Source of the DNA: Scilla litardierei
Lineage: Eukaryota; Streptophyta; Magnoliopsida; Asparagales; Asparagaceae
NCBI GenBank assembly: GCA_030789695.1
Contig: CM061139.1
Span: 198,621,641-198,685,640, forward strand
DNA: 64,000 nucleotides
Direction: 5' to 3'
Position 1 is the first letter of the stretch. Each line of letters starts with the position of its first letter. Shown piece after piece: positions 43,891 through 54,672 of the stretch. The position numbers were made by a program, and so were the translations under genes. The notes beneath the pieces are model-generated. The model did not search any database, was not told where the DNA came from, and saw only the letters and a list, made by a program, of their open reading frames with translations.

Positions 43891-43925
<35 letters not shown>
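43891..43925. repeat. Poly-C run of 35 bases
   Basis: Uninterrupted C run in the same putative intron as the poly-G run at 41293. Confidence 0.9.
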
Positions 43926-43927
<2 letters not shown>

Positions 43928-43983
43928 CGCATGACGCCAAATTAATTAATTAAGCAAGTAAATAATTTTTTAACATAGATACA

Positions 43984-44292
43984 CTAGAAAATACCCGTGC
44001 ACAGTTCACGTGCTCCAACCCCATCCAACCCCACCCCTCTCACATGACGTGGGTCCCACCTGAAAGTGAGTGTTTCGATGGGTGTGTGCTTGGGTGCATG
44101 TGAAATCGGGTGCATGTGAAATCGGGTGCATGTGAAAAGTACGGGTCTATGTGTGGCTATTGCCTTGGATGCATGAGTGTTTGTGAGAAGAGGTGAGGTG
44201 GGACCCAAAGGGTGATGTTTCCAATTCATGGCCACCACTTTATCAACCCATTTATCCTAGTCATAAGATTCCTCCCTCAAATGTATAATAGA
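43984..44292 (-). mobile_element. Non-autonomous Helitron, 309 bp, complete
   Basis: On the minus strand it starts TCTATTATACATTTGAGG and ends with a short hairpin (CGTG AACTGTG CACG) about ten bases before a terminal CTAG. The base before the start is A and the base after the end is T, as expected for Helitron insertion between A and T without target duplication. CTAG fits the CTRR end rule. No Rep/helicase is encoded. The same ends appear in the array at 61217-63900. Confidence 0.7.
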
Positions 44293-45132
44293 TTCATTGG
44301 AAAACAGTGAATTTGACTCTTGTTAATTGATCTTCATCTATTCATGATTTCTTGTTCATGTTCAGTAGTTATACTCATTCTAGTGATGGATCTGTTAGTC
44401 GTATGCTGTTTTTTGGAAGCTTTTTGTTGCTTCCTTTGCCGTCATGAACTAATTTGGCGAACCTTTGGTTTGACCAGTTTTGTGCATGCCCATGCTTCCT
44501 GCACTACATGATAATGCCATGGTAAAATACCACTAGAGTAACAGTTTATGCTGCGCAGATATAACCATGATGATATGAACACACCGACATGCATCCCGAT
44601 TCGACACCGCATCATGATAGGAGTGCCGGTGCTACAGTGGTTGGCGTGATTGACTGAAGTTGATGGGTTGTTGGATGAATTTCGGGATCACATATCTTTT
44701 TTCGCTGGGCCATATGTTTTCCTTTAATACTGGAAACTGCTTTGCTGACTTCAACTGACATGCAAGAAAAATAATAACAAATGATGTGAAGCGAAGAGGC
44801 TAAGGAAATCAAAATGGCATGTCCTAAAATATTAAGGAATATCTATTTAGCATGGACATGGACACGAGTCACGGGAGTAGACATGACAATGATACGAAGA
44901 CACAATAAATTCTTAGAAAGTAGGATATGGGGACATGGCGATACAAGCATGTATATATGTGCATGGGTATATAATACAGGGACGGATCCACATAGGGGCC
45001 AGGGGGGCACGTGCCCCCCCCCCCCAAAAAAAAAAAAATCGAGAAAAAAATTACTATTATACCCTTTTATTAAAAAATTATCATATGATAAAATTAGATA
45101 TTTATATATAAATTTTGAAAGAAAGAAGGATT

Positions 45133-45206
45133 GGCAAGCTATCTCAGTGGTAAGAGCGCCTGGACCTTTGCTGGGAAACTGGGTTTGAATCCCAGGGCAA
45201 GCATGA
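45133..45206 (+). other. tRNA-like module (SINE or tRNA remnant)
   Basis: Box A-like CTATCTCAGTGGTAAGAGCG and box B-like GGGTTTGAATCCC are well kept and correctly spaced. The acceptor positions read GGCAAGC at both ends as a direct, not inverted, repeat, so no acceptor stem can form. It follows a repeat-like stretch with 13 C then 13 A at 45014-45039. Confidence 0.5.
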
Positions 45207-47600
45207 TTCCTTTTTGCACTTAACATGTATGTTTGACTAGGTTTTGACTTTTGCACTGGAATGAAACAGCGCGCCGTTTGTATTTTTTTCCCCGGCATTC
45301 TTCTGCCTTTGGTTTTTGCAAATGTTTTTTTCGTAGATTCCGTATAGCAATCAAGAGAACAAAAGAGGTCGGCATTCTTAGAATTTAAAGTTAGCTAGTT
45401 ATTATTATTTTTGGGTAGTATTATTATTGATTTTTTGGTTGCTAGTTTTCAGAATCTTAGATTCTCAAGATATATAAATTGTTCCCTCCCTTAAATACGG
45501 TTCATATTTTTTCCTAGGTTTTGCAAATGAACTGAGTATCGTCAAAACTTTCGATCTTTCCTTGGGTTTTGCCATCAGACGAAAGAGACATCGTTCTCAA
45601 GGTAGTTATTTTTTTGGGTAGTATTCTCGAGATAGTTATAGTATATAGAATCTTATGCGAATGTCTTTAACTTATAGAACGTTAATTTTTTTTTTGAAAT
45701 TTATGTGAATCTCTTTGCAAAAAAATTGATCCCTTTCATTTCTAGGGTTTTTTTGTTATTTGTCTGTTCCGTATAAGATTTTGGACAAATTGGATAAACT
45801 GACGCCTCCTTGCTCCTTTAACATATAGGTTCTCCGAATTTTTAGAATTAAATTTCTCATGCAATTTTAGGGATCTTCCTTTTCGACTTATCGAGACAAA
45901 CTGTTAAGACCCAAAGCTTTGTTTTTGTTGTTTATCCGATTTGAGCCATAGCCTATAGCCGTCGCCCGTCATCCCATCGCCATCTAAGTAAGGCCCGAAG
46001 CTTTGTTTTGATTTGTGGTTGTGGTTTTGTTTTGTTTGCTTAATTAATTTGTTTTTCATGTTTAAACTTCATTTAGCACTGGCTTCGTTAATTTATTTTT
46101 CCCATTATTTGGCATTTGGCAAATAAACGTCAATAAATTTATTTTGTGAAACGGCGAATTCAGTTATTGCATCCGTCACTGATAATACATATCAAAACAT
46201 ATAGTGATTACAATGCGCTCTATTAAAAATTTAAAAATAATATGAAAGTTCAATTACAAAAATTCCTAACTTGTAAATCACGCAGTAAAATCAAACAAAA
46301 AGAAAAAGAATACAATCAACAACAAACCTATTTCAAATGATTAAAAAAACTATTTGGCATCTAACCTACTTTATTGGTGTTTAGTCTTTGTTAACATATC
46401 ACTAGGTCTGCTAAGAATAAAATTGTTATGGTTTTGTCTTTGAGAGATGTGGGGTTTAAAGTGTCCAACATGAGACCTTCGGGTTTTATTTTAACCAGCA
46501 TGGTTCCGATGTGCGACTATACGGCTTTTAAAATCGTATACGACTTCGGAGTGTCTGATACGTGTCAGGGAGTGTCTGATACGTGTCAGGCAAGTGTCGG
46601 TGTCCTAAATTTGACACACCACTCATTACGAAGCGGTGTTATTTAATCTGTAGCATTTGTTCTTCATAGCATTGTATAGGTGTTGTTGACTGTCATAAGC
46701 ATATAAGACATCATAAGTGTATAGGATGAGAACTTAGTTCTTGCAATTTGGATTCTTACTCCGGAAAGGGTAAATATATGCATGGTTAATAGAAGCATGG
46801 CTTTTGTACTTTTGGACCTTTCAGCCTTAGAGAATGTGGACTAAAACCTCATATAAGTATGGGACAAGCACTTATGCATATATTTGGGGACACATTTACA
46901 AAATAATCCAAACCGTAGAAATAATTTAAAACCCCGATTTAATTACAAAAATTGATTATCTTCTCGCCCCGTGAGTTTCCATACGTGAATTCGTGTCGAA
47001 ACAAAACAATTGGGATGGCAACCCTGTCCATATGAGATCAAAATGGCTGGGGTTGTCACCCCCGACCACTATTGGAAATTCCTTAATAGCTGCTATAGTG
47101 AAATGTCAATCCCGGTCATTTGGAGGGTGTATAATTTGACGGGTGTTGTCAATCCTGGTTTTTTTCAACTCAAATTCACGCGTGGAATCTACTGTGGTGA
47201 GAAGTTGGTCGGTTTTTTTGTAATTAAATTTAAATTTGATAGGTTTTTAAAATTATTTTTAAATTTTTGACATAATTTTGTATATTTGTCTTATATTTGG
47301 GGCTTCATTGTGATCATTCTCATGGGTTATTGGGTTCATTCAACCTGTGCGACATGAGCCATATCTCAGACATTACTGATTTGTTGGATATTGCCAAGTC
47401 ATATCCCAAACAGATCTTTCTTTGATGATGCCTTTGAGTGATTCAAACCTTCTACTGGGTGGAAGGAAATAGAAGAAATTATTTAACTTAATTTTTCACA
47501 AGTAACCGAACAAATAAGTCAGCTGGATAGGCTAATATTCTAATTATTAAAGTTGATGCATGCTTGGTAAGCTGAAGAAAGTGTCATTGTGTCGTCTTTT
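45207..47600. other. Putative GRAS 5'UTR intron, no further gene seen
   Basis: AT-rich. Holds a tandem pair of GAGTGTCTGATACGTGTCAG (46550-46590). The frames near 46428-46646 and 47010-47270 are unrecognised and unsupported. Confidence 0.4.
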
Positions 47601-47641
47601 GCAGAATCCTCTTCATGAAAAGCTGATGCCATCCTCTTAGC

Positions 47642-49342
47642 ATGGACTCCAACCAGCTTCTCAATTATGGATTAAGCGCTCCTAAATCATCCTACGAATT
47701 CTCTTCGACAGCCACTCCACAGTACTCGACATGGGCAGTGCGTCCCATCAAATTTGATATTGGAAACTCACCAGACTCTCCTCTCTCCAGCCAATTCGAA
47801 TCTGATGATTTGTCTATACCGAGCAACAGCCAAGATCTCCAGCACAGCTCGACTGGGACCGTTTCAGGGCACAGCCCTGCCCACCACTCCCCACTAGAGA
47901 CCAACAGCGCAGCCAATATTCCAGAAAGCAACCAGGCTCGTTCCCCGTTACCCTATGTGGTTTCCAGTCTGCGCATGAGACATGCTCTTCAAGAAATAGA
48001 GACAGTCCTTATGGCCCCTGATGCTGAAGAACCAACAACAAGCACGAACCTTGAGTCTAATGGTAGCGAACATCCCCAGCCTCAACTCACAAAGCAGCGA
48101 TCGAGGACTTGGAGTCCCGAGACCCAGACTCAGACCATGCCTGGAGTGTGTCAGAGGCAAATGGGCCATGAGATGCGTCCAGAGAAGCGCCAAAGAGAAG
48201 CAAGGGAACTTGCGATGGGTGGGGATGTAAAGCAGCTCCTAATCAAGTGCGCTGAAGCCTTAGCTGAGAACCGAATTGGTGACTTCGAGATGCTAGTCAA
48301 AGAAACCCGCAACGTTGTCTCCATAACTGGGGAGCCCATCCAGCGGCTCGGTGCTTACATGCTTGAAGGCCTGGTGGCTCGTCACGAGTCATCTGGCACC
48401 AACATCTACCGAGCCCTGAGGTGTCGTGAGCCAGAGAGCAATGAGCTTCTATCATATATGCGCATCCTCTACGACATTTGTCCTTACTTCAAGTTTGGCT
48501 ACATGGCTGCCAATGGGGCTATTGCTGAAGCGCTCAGGAACGAGGATAGGATACACATCATAGACTTCCAGATTGCACAGGGCACGCAGTGGATCACCCT
48601 GATACAGGCACTGGCCGCTAGGCCTGGGGGACCACCTCATGTTCGGATCACCGGAATTGACGATCCAGTGTCAGAGTATGCTCGAGGAGACAGCTTGGTG
48701 CCCGTAGGGAAGATGTTAGCCGACATGTCCAAGAAGTTCAACATCCCTCTTGAATTTACGCCCTTGACGGTCTATGGGCCGGATGTTAAAAGAGAGATGC
48801 TCGACATTAGGTCAGGGGAGGCTCTCGCGGTGAACTTCACGCTGCTGCTCCACCACACGCCAGATGAGAGCGTCGACGTGAACAACCCGAGAGATGGGCT
48901 CCTGCGGATGGTGAAGAGCTTGTCGCCAAAGGTGACCACGCTAGTGGAGCAGGAGTCCAACACAAACACAACACCATTCTTGACGAGGTTCGTGGAGACC
49001 ATGGATTACTATGCGGCTATGTTCGAGTCGATTGATGTTACGATGCCGAGGGATGACAAGGATAGGATCAGCGTGGAGCAGCATTGCCTGGCGAAGGACA
49101 TAGTGAGTGTGATCGCTTGCGAGGGGAAGGAGAGGGTAGAGAGGCACGAGCTGTTGGGGAAGTGGAGGCTGAGGCTCGCCATGGCGGGTTTCAAGCCATG
49201 CCCTCTCAGCTCCTACGTGAACTCGGTGATCAAGACCCTGTTGGGGTACTACTCGGACAAGTACACGCTGGTGGAGAAGGACGGGGCGCTGCTGCTGGGA
49301 TGGAAGAACAGGAATCTGATATCTGCGTCGGCATGGCACTGA
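47642..49342 (+). CDS. GRAS-family transcription regulator, PAT1 branch, SCL1-like
   Basis: A 566-residue protein in one exon, complete. The N-terminal ~190 residues are Ser/Pro/Gln-rich and disordered, with a PAT1-type motif near 112-126 (MRHALQEIETVLMAP). The GRAS domain follows: LHR I from about 194 (GDVKQLLIKCAEALAEN), VHIID motif as IHIIDFQIAQGTQW at 304-317, LHR II, PFYRE region near 445-470 (PFLTRFVETMDYYAAMF), RVER at 498-501, and SAW ending WH at 566. GRAS proteins act in the nucleus, mostly as co-regulators binding other transcription factors. PAT1-branch members work in light, elicitor and stress signalling. Segments such as LVEQESNTNT and RVERHELLGKWR are closest, from memory, to SCL1 and the CIGR proteins. 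An acceptor TTTTGCAG at 47604 lies 37 bp before the ATG, so the 5'UTR is spliced. No break or missing motif is seen. Confidence 0.95.
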   Translation: MDSNQLLNYGLSAPKSSYEFSSTATPQYSTWAVRPIKFDIGNSPDSPLSSQFESDDLSIPSNSQDLQHSSTGTVSGHSPAHHSPLETNSAANIPESNQARSPLPYVVSSLRMRHALQEIETVLMAPDAEEPTTSTNLESNGSEHPQPQLTKQRSRTWSPETQTQTMPGVCQRQMGHEMRPEKRQREARELAMGGDVKQLLIKCAEALAENRIGDFEMLVKETRNVVSITGEPIQRLGAYMLEGLVARHESSGTNIYRALRCREPESNELLSYMRILYDICPYFKFGYMAANGAIAEALRNEDRIHIIDFQIAQGTQWITLIQALAARPGGPPHVRITGIDDPVSEYARGDSLVPVGKMLADMSKKFNIPLEFTPLTVYGPDVKREMLDIRSGEALAVNFTLLLHHTPDESVDVNNPRDGLLRMVKSLSPKVTTLVEQESNTNTTPFLTRFVETMDYYAAMFESIDVTMPRDDKDRISVEQHCLAKDIVSVIACEGKERVERHELLGKWRLRLAMAGFKPCPLSSYVNSVIKTLLGYYSDKYTLVEKDGALLLGWKNRNLISASAWH

Positions 49343-50852
49343 GCTTTCTAAGGTTCTTATGTGATTAACTGTAGGTTGCAGGGGTGGAGAGACATCAAAT
49401 ATTTATAATTATTGGTGATGTGTTAATATGATGCTGATGCTGATGCTGATGATGCAGTGCGCGGCTATTCATGCGATGTATGTGTAATGCAGCGTGAATT
49501 CTGCATCTGTTGTAATTTATGTGTATGTATCTCTTGGGGTAAAAGTCACTTCGATCGATGAGGTTATATTATCTCTTGTGGGGGAAAAAGTGAACTGGGA
49601 CTTGGAGTCTCCCGGTGATTTCTTAGTTGTGTGTTCGTGCAAGAATTGTTTCAGGCCGTCTGATGAGAAAATCCATTCTCCATTTTTGTTTGATCCTTTC
49701 TTTTTTCCCTCTTAATATTTGGTAATTTATGCGTTTGCACATCAAGCCCACGTGCCATTGAGACTGAGAGTTTTGTAATCATTACACATCCCCCCTTCGA
49801 CGCGCAACGCCTGGCTGTAATTGTAACCCTTTTTGGTTTCCTAAAATGAACGAGCATGGGTAAAGCTAAAAACTTATTGGTACTGCTCTGTTCGCTTAAT
49901 TTTTGGGAAAGAAATTTAAAAAATAAAAAATAAAAAAGAGTAAAGTACGGAAATGAAAAAAGATGGTAGGGCACTAGGGCTGGTGCAACTGTACTTTCTT
50001 ATCCCGGCGGCAGCACCGGCAGCTGTACAAACCAGAGGAATCTGCCAGCAGCTGCAGGCGGCTCCTGCCGCAGCTGCTGCTATACGTTCACGGCTGATCA
50101 AGTTTCCTCCTTTTAAAAAGAAAAACCAAAGCATTTCTTTTACACACACTAATTATCTTATAATTTAGGTGGAAGAAAATATATCATCAAACTTAATGGT
50201 AACATCATCCTTTTCTAATTATCTCTTCTCTTTCATCCCTCTAACTATCTCTTAATTACGTTCTTAATTTATCTCTTCTTTAGATGTACGGCTAGCTGTT
50301 AGCATGACGCTGACACTGCTGGTTTCTCACGTGCATGGTGAGTGCCGCAATCATCCCTACTAAAATTACACACACAAGATATATATCCACAACATTTAAC
50401 CGAAAATTTTGAAAAATCGAAAATCGAAAATCGAAAATCGAAAAAGATACCGAGAGACTATATGGTTCATAAATGTTGCTTTTAATCAAGTACCTTTCTA
50501 TAAAAATAAGCACGCATAACTGAGGGTGGGGCAAATTTTACAGATTTCTCAGACTCAAAAAAAGATAGAGATAGAGGTTAAACAATATGATATATGTAAG
50601 AGCAGCATTAACATTCATATAAAGGACTATTTACAAGCTATTCAAAATTTCCATAATCTTCTCAACCCAAAACAGTGCATCATTGGCTCAAACATTAACA
50701 CACTAAGAGTAGAGAGACACTTTTCTGACGATCCACCACACGCTAAAAGACCTCACAACAAAAACCAACTATGCATCAAAAACCATCAAAAGTTTAGTTT
50801 AAAAAAAGTTAATACCAGCTAGCCATCGATGCTACCTACACTCCCATGCATA
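49343..50852. other. GRAS 3' flank and intergenic DNA
   Basis: A (TGATGC)n-like run lies at 49431-49457. A GC-rich CAGC/GCTG patch (50005-50090) looks like part of a repeat. AAAATCGAAAATCG occurs in four tandem copies at 50410-50443. No further gene is seen. Confidence 0.5.
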
Positions 50853-51647
50853 TTACTGTGAAACAGAGAAGTACCTAAGCAGCAACGTCGCCGTGGGCCT
50901 TCCATCCATCATTTTCCGCCGGAGTTCCGCCACCTGCTCCGCCGAGAACACACAGCACTCCCTCTTATAGAGAAAGTTCTGAATCATCGACGAGTTCACC
51001 AGGATCTGCAGCATCTGCTGCCGGTTCAGCAGCTCCAGCCCACTGTACCGGCCGCTCAGATGATCATCGAACCAGGCCGGTCCAGCCATCGCCGAGTGGA
51101 CCGGCATTGTCTGAAGCGCGGTGACCTGCGCTTCGAGAAACCTGATATACTTGTGCGCATCCTCAAGCATCGCCCCCATCGACATCTTCTTGTCCCACGG
51201 CATCAGCCCCGCCAGGATCTTGATCCGCTCGCCGATTTTGTTCCTCCTACTCCTCGCAATCTCGTTCGGCGGCGTCCGACGAGGCCTCAGGATCGGGACC
51301 ACGAAGGGGAGCGAGCTAGGGTTTGGAGGCGCCGCCGACGGTCGTAAGCGCTTGCTGGACGATTCGACCAAGGGGATTAGATCGGTTACAGCGGTCACCG
51401 ACGACACCGGCGGATCGAATGGATAATGCAAAGGGAGCGGTTCTGGCAGCGGAGGAAGCTCGTAAGGGTTTCTGACGTTGTAGTCGCGCGCCGAGAGACC
51501 GAACCAGATCGATGCTTTGAGATTCGAGCTCGGGTCGGAGAAGTTGTCGCCGACGACCTGGGAAGAAGACTCTCCAGCGACGGCGAGGCCCGAAACTGGC
51601 ATGGACGGAGAAATGAATCGATTCGCAAAGATCTTCCTTCTCTCCAT
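50853..51647 (-). CDS. Atypical bHLH transcription factor, intronless
   Basis: A 264-residue protein in one exon. The N-terminal 120 residues are Pro/Ser-rich. The bHLH domain spans about 121-180: basic part RPRRTPPNEIARSRRNKI, helix 1 GERIKILAGLMP, loop WDKKMSMG, and helix 2 AMLEDAHKYIRFLEAQVTAL. In the basic part the usual His and the Glu that reads E-boxes (HxxxE) are replaced (N and R/S in my alignment), so canonical CANNTG binding is unlikely. The pattern resembles the plant bHLH52/53/117 group, from memory. A TATA box (TATATAAA, 51716-51709) lies 62 bp upstream of the ATG, supporting this start. The C-terminal 80 residues have no recognised domain. GC is higher than in the flanks. Confidence 0.88.
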   Translation of the reverse strand: MERRKIFANRFISPSMPVSGLAVAGESSSQVVGDNFSDPSSNLKASIWFGLSARDYNVRNPYELPPLPEPLPLHYPFDPPVSSVTAVTDLIPLVESSSKRLRPSAAPPNPSSLPFVVPILRPRRTPPNEIARSRRNKIGERIKILAGLMPWDKKMSMGAMLEDAHKYIRFLEAQVTALQTMPVHSAMAGPAWFDDHLSGRYSGLELLNRQQMLQILVNSSMIQNFLYKRECCVFSAEQVAELRRKMMDGRPTATLLLRYFSVSQ

Positions 51648-51708
51648 TTTTAAGCTCGAACACTAAAACCCTAGTTATACGGAGGAGGATAAATGCAAGA
51701 GCGTGGCG

Positions 51709-51716
51709 TTTATATA
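51709..51716 (-). promoter_or_regulatory. TATA box of the bHLH gene
   Basis: TATATAAA on the minus strand 62 bp upstream of the start codon, giving a short leader of about 30 bp. Confidence 0.7.
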
Positions 51717-51739
51717 GGGTGATCATCGGTCGTTTGGAC

Positions 51740-52638
51740 ACGTGGAGGATATTAATTGGTACACTTTTTGCGTCGTTTTGTCCGTTCTTGGCTGCGTCGT
51801 TATTACCTTAGAGTAAAGGGCTCCCTTTGCACTGAAATAACGAGATTGCCATCATCTTTTCTTTTTCTTTTTTTGGTGGGTGGTGTGGAAAGATTGCCAT
51901 CATCTTTTAAAGTTTAACGAGTTTTTTTTTTTTGGCTCCTGAGTGGCAGTCTCGTCATTTGGTGATCAGCGGGTCGGATATTGATATTTCAAAATTCAAT
52001 TAAAATTGCACGCGCGGGATTTGTCTTTTGTCTTGGGTGCTGCTAGTCACATTACACATTTTGCTAAACATAACACATTGCTAAACATAATAAATTGCAC
52101 GGGATTTGTCTTGGCAGCGAATCGATCCGTTCTTTAATTTATAAGAATCATAACAAGAATGTGCGGACATTGGTTTTACCTTGTGTTGATCTAGAAAGAT
52201 GTTTACGAGGGGTAATAAGGTAATTTAATTTAAAACGGTTAATAAGTTTATCGTAAATGGTGTTTTAAAAATTTATAACATGATTTAAAGTTTTTTTTCG
52301 ATAGTATACAAAATTTGGGGGACAAATTTCCAAATACAATAAATTTGAGGGACATTTTAACGTCGACAAACTCATAAGACATTCTTTAATTTCTGTTTTA
52401 TCCATCTCTCTCAACTCCTCCCTATCTCGTTCACCCGCCACCGTCTCCTCTGTCTCTCCTCCTCCCATGCCTCCAACACCTGCTCTGCTCTCTCTTCACC
52501 TCCTTGCTCTCCAGATGCGCTTCATCATCCTCCTCCATCTCCTCCTCGCGCAATTAAACCTAAAAATTCCAAAAAATCAATTAAACCGAACAAGTTTAAT
52601 TCACTCCCAAAAAATCTATTTTAAAATCAAATTTAACA
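51740..52638. other. Intergenic, no gene seen
   Basis: A short phrase TAAACATAATA(A/C) CA repeats near 52066-52095. A CTCC-rich stretch (52410-52550) is open in one frame but low-complexity. Confidence 0.4.

Positions 52639-52667
<29 letters not shown>
52639..52667. repeat. Poly-C run of 29 bases
   Basis: Uninterrupted C run, third such homopolymer in the gene-bearing part of the window. Confidence 0.9.
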
Positions 52668-52670
<3 letters not shown>

Positions 52671-52697
52671 TATAGCCTCTATGAGGCATAATTAAAA

Positions 52698-52832
52698 AAA
52701 ACCCGAGCCGGGCCGGGCCGGCCCGTGGGCTGGGTACCCCAGCCCAGCCCGGCCTGGGGGCCGGGCCCGGGCCAAAGCCCGGCCCGGGTACTGGCCACCG
52801 GGCCCGGGCCGGCGGGCCGGCATGCCCCCGGG
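52698..52832. repeat. GGGCCGG/CCGGCCC block, very GC-rich
   Basis: More than ten overlapping GGGCC and GGCCC words (CCGGGCCGGGCC, GGCCCGGGCC) in about 135 bp make the stretch highly self-complementary. Typical of a foldback repeat. It contrasts with AT-rich flanks. Confidence 0.75.
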
Positions 52833-53192
52833 CCGTTTTAACACCATGACCCTAGCCCTAAAATAAGTTTGAAAACACAAACTTTGATTTATGAAAATGG
52901 CATATGCTGTAAATACATGAAAATAACCGGTTAAATGTATTTTTTAATCAACACGGTTTTCTTTCTTGTCCGTAGCGCAGTGGAAACGGTTACTAACAGA
53001 GGAACGGTATTGGTTCTTGCAACAACAGCAAAAAAGCGAAGGGATATCATCGAATATACAACAGAAAACTGTAATAATTCAATGTATATCTTTAAAAAAT
53101 ATTTACGTTTTGTCCATGATGTTTATTGTTTATTGCCTAGAATTAGATAAATATAAGAGGACTCGCATTTGTCCTTAAAACAATAAAATGCA

Positions 53193-53278
53193 CCCGAGTC
53201 AATTGGCTTAGCGGTATGCGGCCTCCCTCCGTTGTGAGAGGTCGAGGGTTACTGCTTTACAATGAATTAAAAAACCAG
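53193..53278 (+). mobile_element. Short SINE-like insertion
   Basis: Box A-like TTGGCTTAGCGGTATGCGG and box B-like GAGGTCGAGGGTT are present, with an A-rich end. The flanking 9-mer TAAAATGCA (53184-53192 and 53279-53287) is a perfect duplication. The insertion is 86 bp and probably 3'-truncated or a very short SINE. Confidence 0.5.
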
Positions 53279-53727
53279 TAAAATGCATAGGAATTATATA
53301 TTATTTTACTGTCTTTTGAGAGAGCCTTATAATGTGATGCAATTTATGTTACTAACTTGCAGAGATAGAAATAATAAAGAAATAAAAACCGAAGCAATTG
53401 AAACGAAATGAAAATGCATTTTTGAACATATATTTTTCTTGCATTTCTAATAAACTGATATGCAGAACAGTGGGTATTTGCTATAGAGAATTTAGTTAAT
53501 ACACACAAGCCCACCTCGCCCGCTATAACAAGTACTGGGCCTTCAACGCATTGGGCTTTAAGACCACTTAAGAAGCAGTAATCTCCGATTGGCTACTAGG
53601 TCACCCAACAAGAATTTGTCTAGCAAGCACACCCTTATTTTAGTTTAACATATCTAACGAAATCTACTAGTTTCGGGCACATGCCATGCACGCATAAGTT
53701 GGACTCTATTGAATTACCGTCACATCA

Positions 53728-53930
53728 TGTTAAGATAATGATTACTCTATCTAGGAACTTGTATTGTGTCTCTCTAGGTATTGTCTCGTTGGATCTTGTG
53801 TTATGTCTCTTAGTTTCTTGTGACTGGGCTCGTGTGCCCAATGATAATGTGTGTAGTATATATATGGAAAATTAGTCATTGTAACAATCAATCAAGCTAA
53901 TATAAATCTCTCTTCTTCTTCTTCTTGACA
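53728..53930 (+). repeat. TRIM 5' LTR (203 bp)
   Basis: Bounded by TG...CA. Shares TTACTCTATCTAGGAAC, GTCATTGTAAC and ATCAATCAAGCTAATA with the 3' LTR. Confidence 0.85.
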
Positions 53931-54479
53931 TGGTATCGCAGCTGCATTAACTTTGCCATGTTCCGAGCAAAGGCCGCACACATCTCCTATAGATCATTCT
54001 CCTGGAGAGGGGGGGACAACCACTCCATCGCTCATCAGTCGCCATCACTTATGAGATCGGATTGGCGCCCTCTTCTACAACATTGCATCAGCTTCATGAT
54101 GGCTCTCGTAAGCCCAACTACTCCATCGCCGACGTTTCCCCAGCGACCACGTCCGTCGGCCATCCCCCCAACTAAATCACCGAGCCGCAGCATTGCCTCC
54201 GCCTCAATCATCGGAGCACTGCCTTCTCGATTCCATGCGGCCCCTTCCCCCTGCGTCACCTCATCGGCCTCTGCCCCCTGCGGCACCTCATCGACTCCCT
54301 GCGGCCTCTGTACTTTGTGGCACCTCTTCGGCCTCACGTGGCCTTTGCTATCTACACTCTCCAACCCATGCATCTTGCACTCCGCGACCATCCGATGCCA
54401 CCATCTCCTCACTCTGGATCTTATTCCGAATTATAGCAATTCCTCTCCAAACTCACGTTACACCTTGAGTTTAAGGGGG

Positions 54480-54667
54480 TGTTAAGATAAAGATTACTCT
54501 ATCTAGGAACGTGTATTGTATCTCTTTGGGTCTTGTGTCATGTGACTCAAGTCCCTTAGTTTTTTGTGGTTGTGTCTCTTGGGCTCTTGTGCCCAAATAT
54601 ATATGTGAAAGTAGTCATTGTAACCATCAATCAAGCTAATACAGATTATCTCTTCTTCTTCTTGACA
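54480..54667 (+). repeat. TRIM 3' LTR (188 bp)
   Basis: Preceded by the purine tract and followed by the target duplication. Shorter than the 5' LTR through a small gap near GTGCCCAAATATATATG. Confidence 0.85.
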
Positions 54668-54672
54668 CATCA

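Larger units (their letters stand above)
53728..54667 (+). mobile_element. Complete TRIM (miniature LTR retrotransposon), 940 bp
   Basis: Two LTRs (53728-53930 and 54480-54667) begin TGTTAAGATAA and end TTGACA. A perfect 5-bp duplication CATCA lies at 53723-53727 and 54668-54672. The primer site TGGTATCGCAGC at 53931-53942 resembles the initiator-Met site, and the purine tract AAGGGGG ends at 54479. The 549-bp interior holds no gag or pol. It is rich in CTGCGGC/CACCTCATCG words. The interior is open in one plus frame, but its translation resembles no retroelement protein. The LTRs differ by several substitutions and a gap, so the insertion is not recent. Confidence 0.88.

Noticed and set aside
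45133..45206. Functional tRNA gene
   Set aside because: Boxes A and B are good but the acceptor ends form a direct repeat, so no acceptor stem can pair.
53925..54485. 186-residue protein gene
   Set aside because: It fills the interior of the TRIM, starts in the LTR, and has low-complexity Ser/Pro/His composition with no known domain.
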